Virus record (IMG/VR): IMGVR_UViG_3300008450_000304
Coordinates: 1 to 29,894 of that record
DNA: 29,894 nucleotides
Source of the DNA: a virus
Reading direction: 5' to 3' (one strand)
The notes beneath the pieces were generated by a model. It searched no databases, was not told the origin of the DNA, and worked only from the letters and a program-made list of their open reading frames with translations. This document shows, in pieces, positions 15,166 to 23,134 of this stretch. Both the position numbers and the translations under genes were made by a program. The first letter of the stretch is position 1; every line of letters starts with the position of its first letter.

Positions 15166-15543
15166 ATGGCCGCAGTCGCGCACAAATACTACTTGGGGAA
15201 AGATGCGTCTTTCACGTTCGCCAGCTCGATCGCGAACAAGGACGTGAAAAGCGTCACGGTCAACCGTGAGACGGCGGCCGAGGCCGACGTGACCACCCGC
15301 GGCTCTGACGACGAACAGGAGTTTGCGTTCGTTCGCACCAACACGACGATCGAGGTCGTGTGCCTGGATCACTCGGCAACCATCGGTGCGACCGGCGCTG
15401 TCACCATGACGCTGTCGCCGTCTGGCCCCGCGCAGCCGAGCGGCACCTTCCAGGTGATGAGCATTTCGGAGCCGCAAGAGCTGGACGGTGCGATCGAGTG
15501 GACGATCTCCCTCCGTAAGACCCCGTCAGTGACCGGCGCCTAA
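15166..15543 (+). CDS. Tail tube-like protein 1
   Basis: 125 residues, beta-rich: KYYLGKDASFTF, VKSVTVNRETAAEADVTTRG, TTIEVVCLDH, a Gly-Pro-rich loop and LDGAIEWTISLRKT. The pattern is repeated in the following gene, so the two are paralogues. Position between neck proteins and the tail chaperone fits the siphovirus tail tube. AGGAG at 15149-15153 lies rather far (12 nt) from the ATG, but no closer start exists. It has its own leader with a promoter-like element, as expected for a protein needed in many copies. The assignment is by position and fold pattern. Confidence 0.65.
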   Translation: MAAVAHKYYLGKDASFTFASSIANKDVKSVTVNRETAAEADVTTRGSDDEQEFAFVRTNTTIEVVCLDHSATIGATGAVTMTLSPSGPAQPSGTFQVMSISEPQELDGAIEWTISLRKTPSVTGA

Positions 15544-15556
15544 CGTGAGGTGAGGC

Positions 15557-15928
15557 GTGCCGAACGAAAAGTATCGCCTTGGGCGTGAGTGCGTATTCAC
15601 GCTCGACGGGCAGATTCTTTCGGGCGTGCGTGAAGTGAACGTGTCGCGTCGCACCACAGAGGTCGACGCGACGGGGTACGGGCACGCCGCGCAGTCGACG
15701 GCCGTCATTCATCGCACCTACGAAATCAACGTCGCGGTGCTCAAGCCATCCGATGCGGCAAAACTGCGTGCAGCCGAGGTTGACGGTAGGGCGGTGACTA
15801 TTACAACGACGAACGGCCTCCGTGAAGTGAGCGCCGACTTCGTCGTTTCGGACTCCACGGACGACGAGCCGCTTGACGACGCGGTGATTGCCACGTTCAC
15901 ACTCAAACAGTGGATGCACGGCAAATGA
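15557..15928 (+). CDS. Tail tube-like protein 2
   Basis: 123 residues from a GTG at 15557 preceded by GTGAGGTGAGG. Layout matches the previous protein: KYRLGRECVFTL, VREVNVSRRTTEVDATGYG, TYEINVAVLKP, and LDDAVIATFTLKQW. Conserved pattern KYxLGxxxxFT...VxxVxVxRxTxExDxTxxG. One copy is probably the main tube subunit and the other may form the first or last ring or an initiator. The stop overlaps the following chaperone gene by ATGA, and chaperones usually follow the tube gene, which favours this one as the main tube or the pair as co-subunits. Confidence 0.65.
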   Translation: MPNEKYRLGRECVFTLDGQILSGVREVNVSRRTTEVDATGYGHAAQSTAVIHRTYEINVAVLKPSDAAKLRAAEVDGRAVTITTTNGLREVSADFVVSDSTDDEPLDDAVIATFTLKQWMHGK

Positions 15929-16482
15929 AAACCTTCACCGACACCGAAGGGCGGCACTGGAATCTCAAGGGAAGCCTAGGGGCATTTGAGAGAGTCAAAA
16001 CGTCGTGCGACGTGGACCTGCTCGACCTGCCGACGACGCAGGAGTGCCTCAAGAAAATCTCCGACGTGTTCACGCTCGGCAAGGTGCTCTACGTCATGTG
16101 CGAGGACCAGGCGGAGGCCCGCGGCGTGACGCCCGAGCAATTCGCCGACGGGTTCAATGCCGACGTGCTGCACGAGGCAAGTGAATCGCTGATCGAGGAA
16201 GTGATTTTTTTTTGCCGGAAAGACCTGCGGCCGGCGCTAGAGATGGCCTTCGCGAAGGCGAAGGCGGCGGATCGGAAGGCCGCGGAGACAATGCGGACGC
16301 GGATTCACTCGCTAGAGAGGGAGATGGACGCGGCAATGGAAAGCCTACTGACATCTACCGACTCTGCTACGAGCTTGCCGGCATCGTCGGAGTCCACCCC
16401 GGCCAATGGACGCTCCGCGGCCTCGTCTGGGCGGCCGAGGGCGCCCAAAAAGAGCGGTGGAACCATACGAGCAGCGTCGTAG
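15925..16482 (+). CDS. Tail assembly chaperone, short form (G-like)
   Basis: 185 residues from the ATG that overlaps the tube stop. Begins MKTFTDTEGRHWNLKGSLGAFERVKTSCDVDLLDLPTTQECLKKI, largely helical, typical of chaperones that coat the tape measure protein before tube assembly. It contains a run of nine T (16205-16213; Ile94-Phe95-Phe96) and overlaps a second, -1 frame. Good zero-frame codon usage (G/C third bases) continues to about 16345; after that the tail is a low-complexity Ser/Pro/Arg stretch (SLPASSESTPANGRSAASSG), while the -1 frame becomes protein-like. Lambda G and GT are the model. Confidence 0.75.
   Translation: MKTFTDTEGRHWNLKGSLGAFERVKTSCDVDLLDLPTTQECLKKISDVFTLGKVLYVMCEDQAEARGVTPEQFADGFNADVLHEASESLIEEVIFFCRKDLRPALEMAFAKAKAADRKAAETMRTRIHSLEREMDAAMESLLTSTDSATSLPASSESTPANGRSAASSGRPRAPKKSGGTIRAAS
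16206..16212 (+). other. Slippery T TTT TTT heptamer for -1 frameshifting
   Basis: Inside a run of nine T (16205-16213), read ATT TTT TTT TGC in the zero frame. A one-base backward slip leads to TTG CCG at 16212, the frame that stays open to 16625. A ribosomal slip or transcriptional insertion of one U would both give the same product. Confidence 0.55.
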
Positions 16483-16625
16483 CCCAACAGTATTCGATTC
16501 ACCGCGACCCCAAGAAACGCCAGAAGCCGTACCAACCGCACGAGTTCAATCCGTTCTACGAGCCTCCCAAGGTCAAGCCGCGGATCATCACGCCCGAGCT
16601 ATTCGACGAGATATTCAAGGACTGA
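16212..16625 (+). CDS. -1 frame extension of the tail chaperone (GT-like)
   Basis: Open -1 frame of 137 codons. Its first part is Arg/Gly-rich (out-of-frame reading of the chaperone), but from about 16345 it is a real-looking domain: TDIYRLCYELAGIVGVHPGQWTLRGLVWAAEGAQKERW and then IHRDPKKRQKPYQPHEFNPF, ending PELFDEIFKD. The Trp, then Trp-Ala-Ala pattern resembles T-type extensions of tail chaperones. No ATG or GTG start occurs in this frame near the domain, so a shift from the upstream frame (233-residue product) is more likely than independent initiation; the TTG at 16212 is the only start-like codon. The extension would recruit tube subunits to the tape measure. Confidence 0.6.
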   Translation: MPERPAAGARDGLREGEGGGSEGRGDNADADSLAREGDGRGNGKPTDIYRLCYELAGIVGVHPGQWTLRGLVWAAEGAQKERWNHTSSVVAQQYSIHRDPKKRQKPYQPHEFNPFYEPPKVKPRIITPELFDEIFKD

Positions 16626-16628
16626 CGT

Positions 16629-18992
16629 ATGTCATCGGCTGGAGGCGTGCGAGCCGGAAAAACCTTCGTTGAGATTTTCGCGAAGGACACAGAGTTTCAG
16701 CGCGGCATGAACCGCGTGCAGACGCGGCTCAATAACATCGGCTCTGCCATGCAGAGCTTCGGCACAAAGATGATGCTGGCCGGCACGGCCGTTGGCCTGC
16801 CGCTTTTGCTGGCCGCCAGGCAAGCGGCAGGGTTTGAGGATGCTTTGCTCGGCATGAGCGCCGCGGCCGGCCTCGCTGGCGACCAGGTCGCGCAGATGGA
16901 AGCCGAGGCCATGCGGCTCTCAAAAACCATGGGCGTGAGCCCCTCCAAGATCGCCAACGCGATGCTGGAGCTGGCGAAGGCCGGCATGGATGTGGAGGAC
17001 GTGCTGGGCGGGGCGGCCGAGGCGGCCGTGCAGTTCGCTCGCGTGTCGGGCGTGGAGATGGCCGATGCGGCGGTATTCATGAAAACCGCCATGAACAGCT
17101 TTGGCGTATCGGCAACCGAGGCCGTCGATACGCTGTCGGCCGCGGCGGACGCATCCGAAACTTCGATCCTGGCAATGGTCGAATCGTTCGCCCTCGTCGG
17201 CTCCGCCGGGGCTCTGTTCAATCAGTCGCTATTCGACGTGTCGCAGGGGCTCGCCCTGCTTGCCAGGTTCGGCATCCGCGGCGAGGAGGCCGGCACGGGC
17301 ATCAAAACCATGCTCGTGCGGCTCACGTCGCCGAGCAAGGAGGCCCGCGACGCCCTGGAGCGTATCGGCCTCACCATGGGCGACTTCCGCGACCAGGCCG
17401 GGAAGTTGCTGCCAATCGCCCAAATCGTCGGCGTCCTCGAGCGTGCCCTAAAGGGCGTCGACAAGATGGCCCAGGACGAAATCCTTACGACCGTGTTCGG
17501 CGATCGCGGCATCCGCGTTATCGGCGGTTTCCTGCAGGTCGGCACCCATGGCTTCGACACCATGGCGGATGCCATGGAAAGCAACCTGCCAGTGGCCGCA
17601 AAGTTTGCGATCCTCATGTCTGGCCTGTCGGGAGCATTCGAGAAACTCCGCGGAGCCGCGGAGCGTATGGCGATCGCCTTTGCGAAAACGCTCGGCGACG
17701 GAGCCGCCCGAGCTGCCGCTGCTATCGCCTGGATGATGGATGCGATTTCCGCGTTGATGATTCAGTTCCCCCGCATATCGCAGGCCGTGGTCGGCGTGAC
17801 GGCGGCCTTGCTGGCAGTCGGCGCGGCGGCGATCGTCGTGGGAATCGCTTTCAAGGTGCTTGCCGCTGCCGTTGCTGTGCTGGCGTTTGCGTTCACGCCC
17901 GTCGGCTCCGCGGTAATCGCAGCCACGGCAACGCTCGCGGTGTTTGCTCAAAAGATGTACGCGCTATCGCCGGCGTTCCGCGGCGAAGTTGACGCGATCC
18001 TGGCTGCGGCGCAGCGGCTTGATTTCTCCAGCGCGTGGGAAATTATGAACCTAAACCTCGCCATCGCGCTAACGCAGATGGATCAGTATTTCGGCGGGTT
18101 CTTCTTGAGCATCCAAAACGCGGCGACTGGTGCGGGGTTTGCGATCTACGACGCGATCGCTGGCCCGATAGATAGATTGCTCGTTTACGCAACAAATCTC
18201 GCAGACAGGATGGCGGGCATTTTTAGTGCCACGCAGGAAGCTTTTAGCGGCGGCGGCCTCGGGTATACGGGCCTTGCCGGCGCCATGGCCGCGGGCCTTG
18301 CCCAAACGTTCGGCAGGTCGGACGAGGATGTGCAGCGAAGCATGGAAGAAACACAGGCCGACATACAGGCAACATTTGATCGCGAGAAAAAGAGAAATGC
18401 CGACCTCGCAGAGCGCGAGCAAGCACGGAAAAACCGAGCCGGCCAGCGGCAGGCCCAGGGCGACGGCACGCTAGAGGACTTGCGGCGTAGGCTGGATGAA
18501 GCAAAAAAGGCCGCCGCACGCGAGGCGGACGGGAGCACGGCCGCCAAGCGATCCGAGAAGCGTAAAGAAGGCTTCCCGATGCCTCCAGAGCCGCCAGAGG
18601 ACCCAAAGGAGCCAAAGGCCGGCAAGGAGCCGAAGCCGCCGACGCCGTCAACGCTATCCACGTTTGCGGCGGAGATTGCAGGGCAGATTGGCGTCGGGCC
18701 GGAACTGGATTACGCCCAGCAGACCGCCAACAACACGGCCCGCGCGGCCGACGCCCTCGACAGAATCTTGAACGTCGGCGACTTCGGCAAGGGCGGAATA
18801 AAAGCGTTCGACCCAGCTGGCATCCAGCAGGCGCTTGCGTCCGCACAGCGGGACGTGTCCGCCCCGGTCGCTGGCGGCGACAAAGACCTCCTTTCGGCCA
18901 ACGAGAAAACTGCCGCCGCGTCCGAGCGGATGGCGGCCACCCTTGACCGTATGGCCCGCTCCATGGGCGGCGGCGGCCTGGCCTTCGCGTAA
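16629..18992 (+). CDS. Tail tape measure protein (TP901 type)
   Basis: 787 residues, the longest protein of the window. The N-terminal half carries the TP901 core: FEDALLGMSAAAGL, QMEAEAMRLSKTMGVSPSKIANAMLELAKAGM, FMKTAMNSFGVSATEAVDTLSAA, GTGIKTMLVRLTSPSKEARDALERIGL, and a GDRGIRVIGGF segment. Two strongly hydrophobic stretches follow (about 395-440, AVVGVTAALLAVGAAAIVVGIAFKVL and AVAVLAFAFTPVG), then coiled and charged segments with EAKKAAAREADG and a Pro-rich part (PMPPEPPEDPKEP). It sets tail length, about 118 nm at 1.5 A per residue, and probably passes into the host membrane during DNA entry. Confidence 0.95.
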   Translation: MSSAGGVRAGKTFVEIFAKDTEFQRGMNRVQTRLNNIGSAMQSFGTKMMLAGTAVGLPLLLAARQAAGFEDALLGMSAAAGLAGDQVAQMEAEAMRLSKTMGVSPSKIANAMLELAKAGMDVEDVLGGAAEAAVQFARVSGVEMADAAVFMKTAMNSFGVSATEAVDTLSAAADASETSILAMVESFALVGSAGALFNQSLFDVSQGLALLARFGIRGEEAGTGIKTMLVRLTSPSKEARDALERIGLTMGDFRDQAGKLLPIAQIVGVLERALKGVDKMAQDEILTTVFGDRGIRVIGGFLQVGTHGFDTMADAMESNLPVAAKFAILMSGLSGAFEKLRGAAERMAIAFAKTLGDGAARAAAAIAWMMDAISALMIQFPRISQAVVGVTAALLAVGAAAIVVGIAFKVLAAAVAVLAFAFTPVGSAVIAATATLAVFAQKMYALSPAFRGEVDAILAAAQRLDFSSAWEIMNLNLAIALTQMDQYFGGFFLSIQNAATGAGFAIYDAIAGPIDRLLVYATNLADRMAGIFSATQEAFSGGGLGYTGLAGAMAAGLAQTFGRSDEDVQRSMEETQADIQATFDREKKRNADLAEREQARKNRAGQRQAQGDGTLEDLRRRLDEAKKAAAREADGSTAAKRSEKRKEGFPMPPEPPEDPKEPKAGKEPKPPTPSTLSTFAAEIAGQIGVGPELDYAQQTANNTARAADALDRILNVGDFGKGGIKAFDPAGIQQALASAQRDVSAPVAGGDKDLLSANEKTAAASERMAATLDRMARSMGGGGLAFA

Positions 18993-19001
18993 GAAAAACC
19001 A

Positions 19002-19946
19002 ATGGCATTTCCTGACAAGATCGAGCTATTTGATTCCGGCACTGGCGGCCTGACGACCGAGGAAAACGGCGTCCAGAAGCGCGAAGTCACGCTGCGATGG
19101 CTGGTCCCAAACATGGCGGACTACACGTCCGCCGAGAACAAGGGGCAGGAGATTGCTCCGCTTATCTGGAGCGGCCACAGACGGAGCCGGCTAGAGGTCC
19201 GCAGTCTCGGAAATCTGTGGTACGAAGTAGGGGCGACATACGGCACGGTCCTCCGCGAGGAGGAGGAGGACCCGGAAAACCAAAACGACCCTGTCGCAAA
19301 CACCATTAGTTTCGATACCAGCGGCGGCACCGAGCACGTCACGCAGACCATACAGTTCAACGGCGGCGGCTACACCCAGGTGGTCGGCTCGTGGACTGGC
19401 ATAAAAGGTCAACTTGGGCACGCCGCCCCAGGACTGGGCGCGACGGTGCCGGACCTTGAAGGTGCGATCAACGTCGAAGGCGACCAAGTCAAGGGCGTCG
19501 ACAAGGTCGTGCCGCTATTCAACTTCTCGGAGACATGGGTATTTCGATCCGAGTATCTCGTCACGTCCTACATCGCGACGCTCTACGAATTGACGGGCAC
19601 CATCAACCAAAAGCCTTGGCGCGTGTTTCAAGGTGGAGAGGTCCTGTTTATGGGGGCCCGCGGCGAGATCACCCGCAACGCCGAGGCGGCTTCCGTGACG
19701 TTTTCGTTCCAGGCGCGGCCAAATGCGACCAACTTCAAGGTCGGCAATATCGACGTGGTAGGAAAGTTGGGCTGGGACCAAATGAGTGTCATGTACGAAA
19801 CATCCGCTGGCCCGGCGACCATTATCCGCAAGCCGCAGTTTGTGTTTATCAACTCCGTGTACGACTCCAAGGACTTCGCCAGGCTGTCAATCGGCAACAG
19901 GTTCCCGGCCGTTTATCCGCCAGGGATACCATTCAGGAGACGGTGA
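19002..19946 (+). CDS. Tail protein (distal tail/tip region), unknown family
   Basis: 314 residues, beta-rich with few helices: KREVTLRWLVPNMADYTSAENKGQEIAPLIWSGHRRSRLEVRSLGNLWYEVGATYG, then a repeated G-G loop region (NGGGYTQVVGSW), and the ending VFINSVYDSKDFARLSIGNRFPAVYPPGIPFRRR. It follows the tape measure directly, where distal tail and tip proteins are encoded, so it is probably a tail tip component. No known motif or enzyme signature is visible. Its stop overlaps the next ATG (TGATG). Confidence 0.65.
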   Translation: MAFPDKIELFDSGTGGLTTEENGVQKREVTLRWLVPNMADYTSAENKGQEIAPLIWSGHRRSRLEVRSLGNLWYEVGATYGTVLREEEEDPENQNDPVANTISFDTSGGTEHVTQTIQFNGGGYTQVVGSWTGIKGQLGHAAPGLGATVPDLEGAINVEGDQVKGVDKVVPLFNFSETWVFRSEYLVTSYIATLYELTGTINQKPWRVFQGGEVLFMGARGEITRNAEAASVTFSFQARPNATNFKVGNIDVVGKLGWDQMSVMYETSAGPATIIRKPQFVFINSVYDSKDFARLSIGNRFPAVYPPGIPFRRR

Positions 19947-20533
19947 TGGACCCGTACCAGAAAGTCCAGCCTGGCGAGCGGCTCGTGATCCCGGCGGCCG
20001 CCTGGAACAAGATGCTCGACTCGATCGCGCCAACCGTGCGAACCGGTGGCGAGCTGGGGAGTCTGGAGTCGGCGCCGAATACAGTGTGGATCAAGAACGG
20101 CACCGGGCACGACGTTCCGCGATTCGGAGTGCTGGGCATCGCCGGCGTGGCTGTTGATCCGGCGTCAGGCCCGACGCAGGAGGCCGATTTCTGCCGGCGG
20201 CCAGTGCTGCGTGGCGTCACGCCGACGACTGCGCAGCACGCAGACCGATTTGCTGTCTGCACAGAGCCGATCAAGAACAACGCCATCGGCCGCGCGGCCG
20301 TCGGCGGAATGTTCGCCTGCAAGGTCTTTCTCACCAGTGAGTCGCATAGGTTCGCCGGCGTCCGCAACGAGGACCGCACGCAGCTGCAGTCCTCGTCGTG
20401 CGGGCTTGTCCAGCTCTTATGGGTTCAGTCATCCGGCTCTGCAAATGCCGTCACTGGAGCCACCGGGCCGAGCGGCGTCACTGGGTCGACAGGCCCAACC
20501 GGCGCCTACAAGTGGGCAGTGGGGGTCATGTAG
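19946..20533 (+). CDS. Tail-tip protein with a short collagen-like C-terminus
   Basis: 195 residues from the ATG overlapping the previous stop; the longer upstream frame is shadow. MDPYQKVQPGERLVIPAAAWNKMLDSIAP starts a domain found in several phage tail proteins, followed by beta strands (VWIKNGTGHDVPRFGVLGIAGVAV, FAVCTEPIKNNAIGRAAVGGMFACKVFL). The C-terminus has the Gly-X-Y stretch [17 protein letters not shown] and a short end YKWAVGVM. This is a third collagen-like element in the phage, placed in the tail tip instead of the head-proximal fibre block. The start of the next gene overlaps (TAGTG). Confidence 0.65.
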   Translation: MDPYQKVQPGERLVIPAAAWNKMLDSIAPTVRTGGELGSLESAPNTVWIKNGTGHDVPRFGVLGIAGVAVDPASGPTQEADFCRRPVLRGVTPTTAQHADRFAVCTEPIKNNAIGRAAVGGMFACKVFLTSESHRFAGVRNEDRTQLQSSSCGLVQLLWVQSSGSANAVTGATGPSGVTGSTGPTGAYKWAVGVM

Positions 20534-22314
20534 TGCCGCGCCGCGTGCAACGCTGCCGATGCTGCAAGTGTCTCGGCGACTGCCGGCGGCCGTATCGCGT
20601 CGCAAGGCTTGCGGACGGGAGGCTCGATCCCCCGGAAATACCGTTTGAGTCGCAGCCGGGAGCGTTTGAGCAGAGATTCTCCAGGTACGAGCTATGGCCT
20701 GGCTACAACGAGTCTTGCGTCTGGCAGGTGAAGTCCGGCGCCGTCGAGCCCCTGACGTTCGGGCAGGTGTTCAGAACAACGGCCGAGGCGCGAGCTGCCG
20801 TCGAGGAGCTTGGGCTTGTGTGGAGCACAGTGCTTCAAATGACTGCGATGGACGCGGTGGCCGCGTTCACGGCTGCCATGGGCGGCTACACACAAAAGCA
20901 GAGAGCCGACTGGTATCTGCGCGTCACAGACTTTCTCGGGTCGGTTTACGAGCCTGCGGACGAGTACGTTCCACCAGCGAGCGGTCCATCTGCGATCCGG
21001 CTGACGCAGCCGGGGACGCTCGTGGTTCGCGGTCCGTTCGCCGCGCCGCGGCATATCGTGCATCTGTCAGTGGAAACGCCCGACGTGCGCTATCGGCCGT
21101 TCACGATCGACGTGCTGATTGGGTGCAACGCGGAAGGCCTTTCTCCAGCCGCGACAGTTCGCCTCAAGCTGGAGGTTGGGCCGACGATTTCGGCCGTGCA
21201 GCCGCTAACGTCCCACGTCCTGACGGGCGATAGTTCCGGGTGGGCGGAGTGCGGTCTGGTGATGCAGTTGCTAGACGCGGCCGGGAGCGTTGTTGATTCT
21301 GTGACGATCGCTCATTTCCCTCACCCGTTTTTCGCGGGCGACGCAACGAACAATGCCTGCCGATTGGGGCTTCCATTTCCTCTTAGGCTTGCAATATCAA
21401 GCGACGGCCCGCTTCGCATCGAGGCGATTTTCTCGCATATAGAGCACATAGCAGACGGCCTCGATACCGGGTCGGCTGCGGGCGGGGTCAGCCCGCCGCT
21501 GCGGCACCTGTTACCTCAACTGCCTGGCTACTTCGACGTGAGCCGCATAGCCGTGCGTCTGGCTAGTGCCAGCAACAACTCGGTATCGGTTGTCCATCGA
21601 CCGCTCGGGCAAAATGCTAACGGCACCCCGGAGTGGTTTGGTGTTCAGCAGGGCGCAGGATGCCAGGGCAGCGGCGAAGCCGAGATGGCAACTGCCGCCG
21701 GCACGAAAACGAACTGCACGTCATGGTCGCGATCCTGCCACGTCACTCACTCACAGACAGAAAACTGCCTGCAGGAGCTAGACGTAGATTTAGCGGGCAC
21801 GTTTATCCCGCAGGCCCACGTCAGCCCTATCAACAATGCCGACGTTGCCGCTGTGCTCCAGGGGGCGTTTACGCTGGGTCGCACAAGCGCCGGGTCTGCG
21901 TCGCTGTGGCAAAACTCGTTCTGGTTTGAAGATGACGAGGACCTGGCGGTCGGCGTAGCAACTCGCAAGCGGCTGGAAATCTCTGGTGTGATCGGCGCGC
22001 ACTGGCCTGTTCCCGTCTGCGTCGGCAGCGAGCGGCCGGTCGAGATCGCGTTTTTCTGCCGCGCAATAATCCGCGTCTCTAGCAATTTCGTTTTGCCGTT
22101 TCCGTTTGGGGCAAACACGGATTATCCGATCCACGCGGTCTTGCGGTGCAATGTTTCGCAGCGGATTTTTCAAGGCGAGCGCGTCAGCGCCAGCAACGAC
22201 AGCATGAGTTGGGACCTCGATTTCCCCTGGGGTGCGTCATTTTGGGATAAGGCCGGAAAGCAGCTCAACACGCTGCTTCTCGGCCTCTCTAAGTGTGAGT
22301 TTCAGCTGCGATGA
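20533..22314 (+). CDS. Large tail-tip/baseplate protein with a Cys-rich N-terminus
   Basis: 593 residues from a GTG overlapping the previous TAG; GGGGGT precedes it. The N-terminus MPRRVQRCRCCKCLGDCRR has five closely spaced cysteines, possibly a metal site. The rest is long and beta-rich with no enzyme motif that I recognise: RYELWPGYNESCVWQVKSGAVEPL, IHAVLRCNVSQRIFQGERVSAS and the end KQLNTLLLGLSKCEFQLR. More cysteines follow at about 390-430 (GCQGSG, TNCTSWSRSCHVTHSQTENC). Size and location after the tape measure suggest a receptor-binding or hub protein. GC content is a little lower here than in the head genes. Confidence 0.6.
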   Translation: MPRRVQRCRCCKCLGDCRRPYRVARLADGRLDPPEIPFESQPGAFEQRFSRYELWPGYNESCVWQVKSGAVEPLTFGQVFRTTAEARAAVEELGLVWSTVLQMTAMDAVAAFTAAMGGYTQKQRADWYLRVTDFLGSVYEPADEYVPPASGPSAIRLTQPGTLVVRGPFAAPRHIVHLSVETPDVRYRPFTIDVLIGCNAEGLSPAATVRLKLEVGPTISAVQPLTSHVLTGDSSGWAECGLVMQLLDAAGSVVDSVTIAHFPHPFFAGDATNNACRLGLPFPLRLAISSDGPLRIEAIFSHIEHIADGLDTGSAAGGVSPPLRHLLPQLPGYFDVSRIAVRLASASNNSVSVVHRPLGQNANGTPEWFGVQQGAGCQGSGEAEMATAAGTKTNCTSWSRSCHVTHSQTENCLQELDVDLAGTFIPQAHVSPINNADVAAVLQGAFTLGRTSAGSASLWQNSFWFEDDEDLAVGVATRKRLEISGVIGAHWPVPVCVGSERPVEIAFFCRAIIRVSSNFVLPFPFGANTDYPIHAVLRCNVSQRIFQGERVSASNDSMSWDLDFPWGASFWDKAGKQLNTLLLGLSKCEFQLR

Positions 22315-22607
22315 TGTGCCAATTCCAAGATGGCCGCTGCACGCGCTGCGGCGCTCGCCGCGACCCTCCGTACCCTCGCCGCCGCTGCACGCCTGGCCTG
22401 GGGGACATGGCGGCCTCTGCCTTGTCGGCCGTCGGGATTACCAAAACGCGCGCGGAGCGGCTTGCCAGCTGGGCAGGGTTTCACGGTTGCGGATGCCCCG
22501 AACGGCGGGAGCTGATGAATCGCGTGGGCCGGGAGTATTTCGGTATCGGTGCCGCCGAGGAGCCGGGGTTGACGCCATTTCACAATCAGGCAGAAACGAT
22601 TGAATGA
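22311..22607 (+). CDS. Small Cys-rich, possibly zinc-binding protein
   Basis: 98 residues, ATG at 22311 (a second at 22314), overlapping the preceding stop. The N-terminus MMCQFQDGRCTRCGARR has three Cys; RRCTPGLGD and GFHGCGCPERRELMNRVG supply three more, consistent with a zinc ribbon or paired knuckles. Between them lies GITKTRAERLASWAG, which may be a DNA- or protein-binding helix. No known family is certain. It begins a run of small non-structural genes between the tail tip and the lysis area. Overlap with the next gene by ATGA. Confidence 0.65.
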   Translation: MMCQFQDGRCTRCGARRDPPYPRRRCTPGLGDMAASALSAVGITKTRAERLASWAGFHGCGCPERRELMNRVGREYFGIGAAEEPGLTPFHNQAETIE

Positions 22608-22885
22608 GCCGGCCCAAGCGCGTTCATATCGGCGATCGGTTCTGGCGCGTGCATAAGACGCGCGTGCCGGCAGATCGCGACGGAGATTGCAACTGGGAAC
22701 TGGGCAGGATTCGCGTCCGATCAAGCCTGCGCGGAATCGACCTAATGCGGGTTTTGATCCATGAACTACTGCACGCCCGGCTTTGGGACTTAGACGAATC
22801 AGTCGTTACAGAGTTCGGTGAGGTCGTATCCGCGGTCCTGGACGCCGAAGGGTTCCGCCAAGCTGACGATCACGAGGATTACTGA
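22604..22885 (+). CDS. Putative zinc metallopeptidase (HExxH)
   Basis: 93 residues from the ATG overlapping the previous stop. HELLH at residues 53-57 (RVLIHELLHARLWDLDESVVTEFG) is a zincin motif with acidic residues at 65 and 70 that could supply the third ligand; LRGIDLMRVLIHELLHA is typical of short phage metallopeptidase-like proteins. The 13-mer CGGGGTTGACGCC, also present in promoter-like site 1, lies 28 nt upstream. Substrate unknown; it could process a phage or host protein. The protein is very short, so it may be a minimal catalytic domain or need a partner. Confidence 0.75.
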   Translation: MSRPKRVHIGDRFWRVHKTRVPADRDGDCNWELGRIRVRSSLRGIDLMRVLIHELLHARLWDLDESVVTEFGEVVSAVLDAEGFRQADDHEDY

Positions 22886-23134
22886 ATGGCAAAAGGCAGC
22901 AAGCTCATAGATGCGATCAGGGCCATTGTTCCGCCGCATTCCGGGACTAGGCCATGGTACGAGAGGGTTACGGGCAACCAGGCGGTCGAATTAGCAGAGG
23001 TCTTGGCGGCATACAAGCGCGGCGAGTTCGGGCCAAGGCGGCGGACGGCGGCCAGGGCGATCGCGAAGGGCTTGGCGTCAATCGGAATCACGATCGGGGA
23101 GCAGGCAGTCGAAGCATGGCTAAAACGCAGCTAG
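22886..23134 (+). CDS. Small basic protein, possible helix-turn-helix
   Basis: 82 residues, starting immediately after the metallopeptidase stop. It is basic and helical: SKLIDAIRAIVPPHSGTRPWYERVTGNQAVELAEVLAAYKRGEFGPRRRTAARAIAKGLASIGITIGEQAVEAWLKRS. The ending IGITIGEQAVEAWLKR resembles a short helix-turn-helix with a recognition helix, as in small phage DNA-binding proteins, but no canonical motif is clear. It overlaps the metallophosphoesterase by 19 nt. It might bind DNA and act with that enzyme. Confidence 0.6.
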   Translation: MAKGSKLIDAIRAIVPPHSGTRPWYERVTGNQAVELAEVLAAYKRGEFGPRRRTAARAIAKGLASIGITIGEQAVEAWLKRS

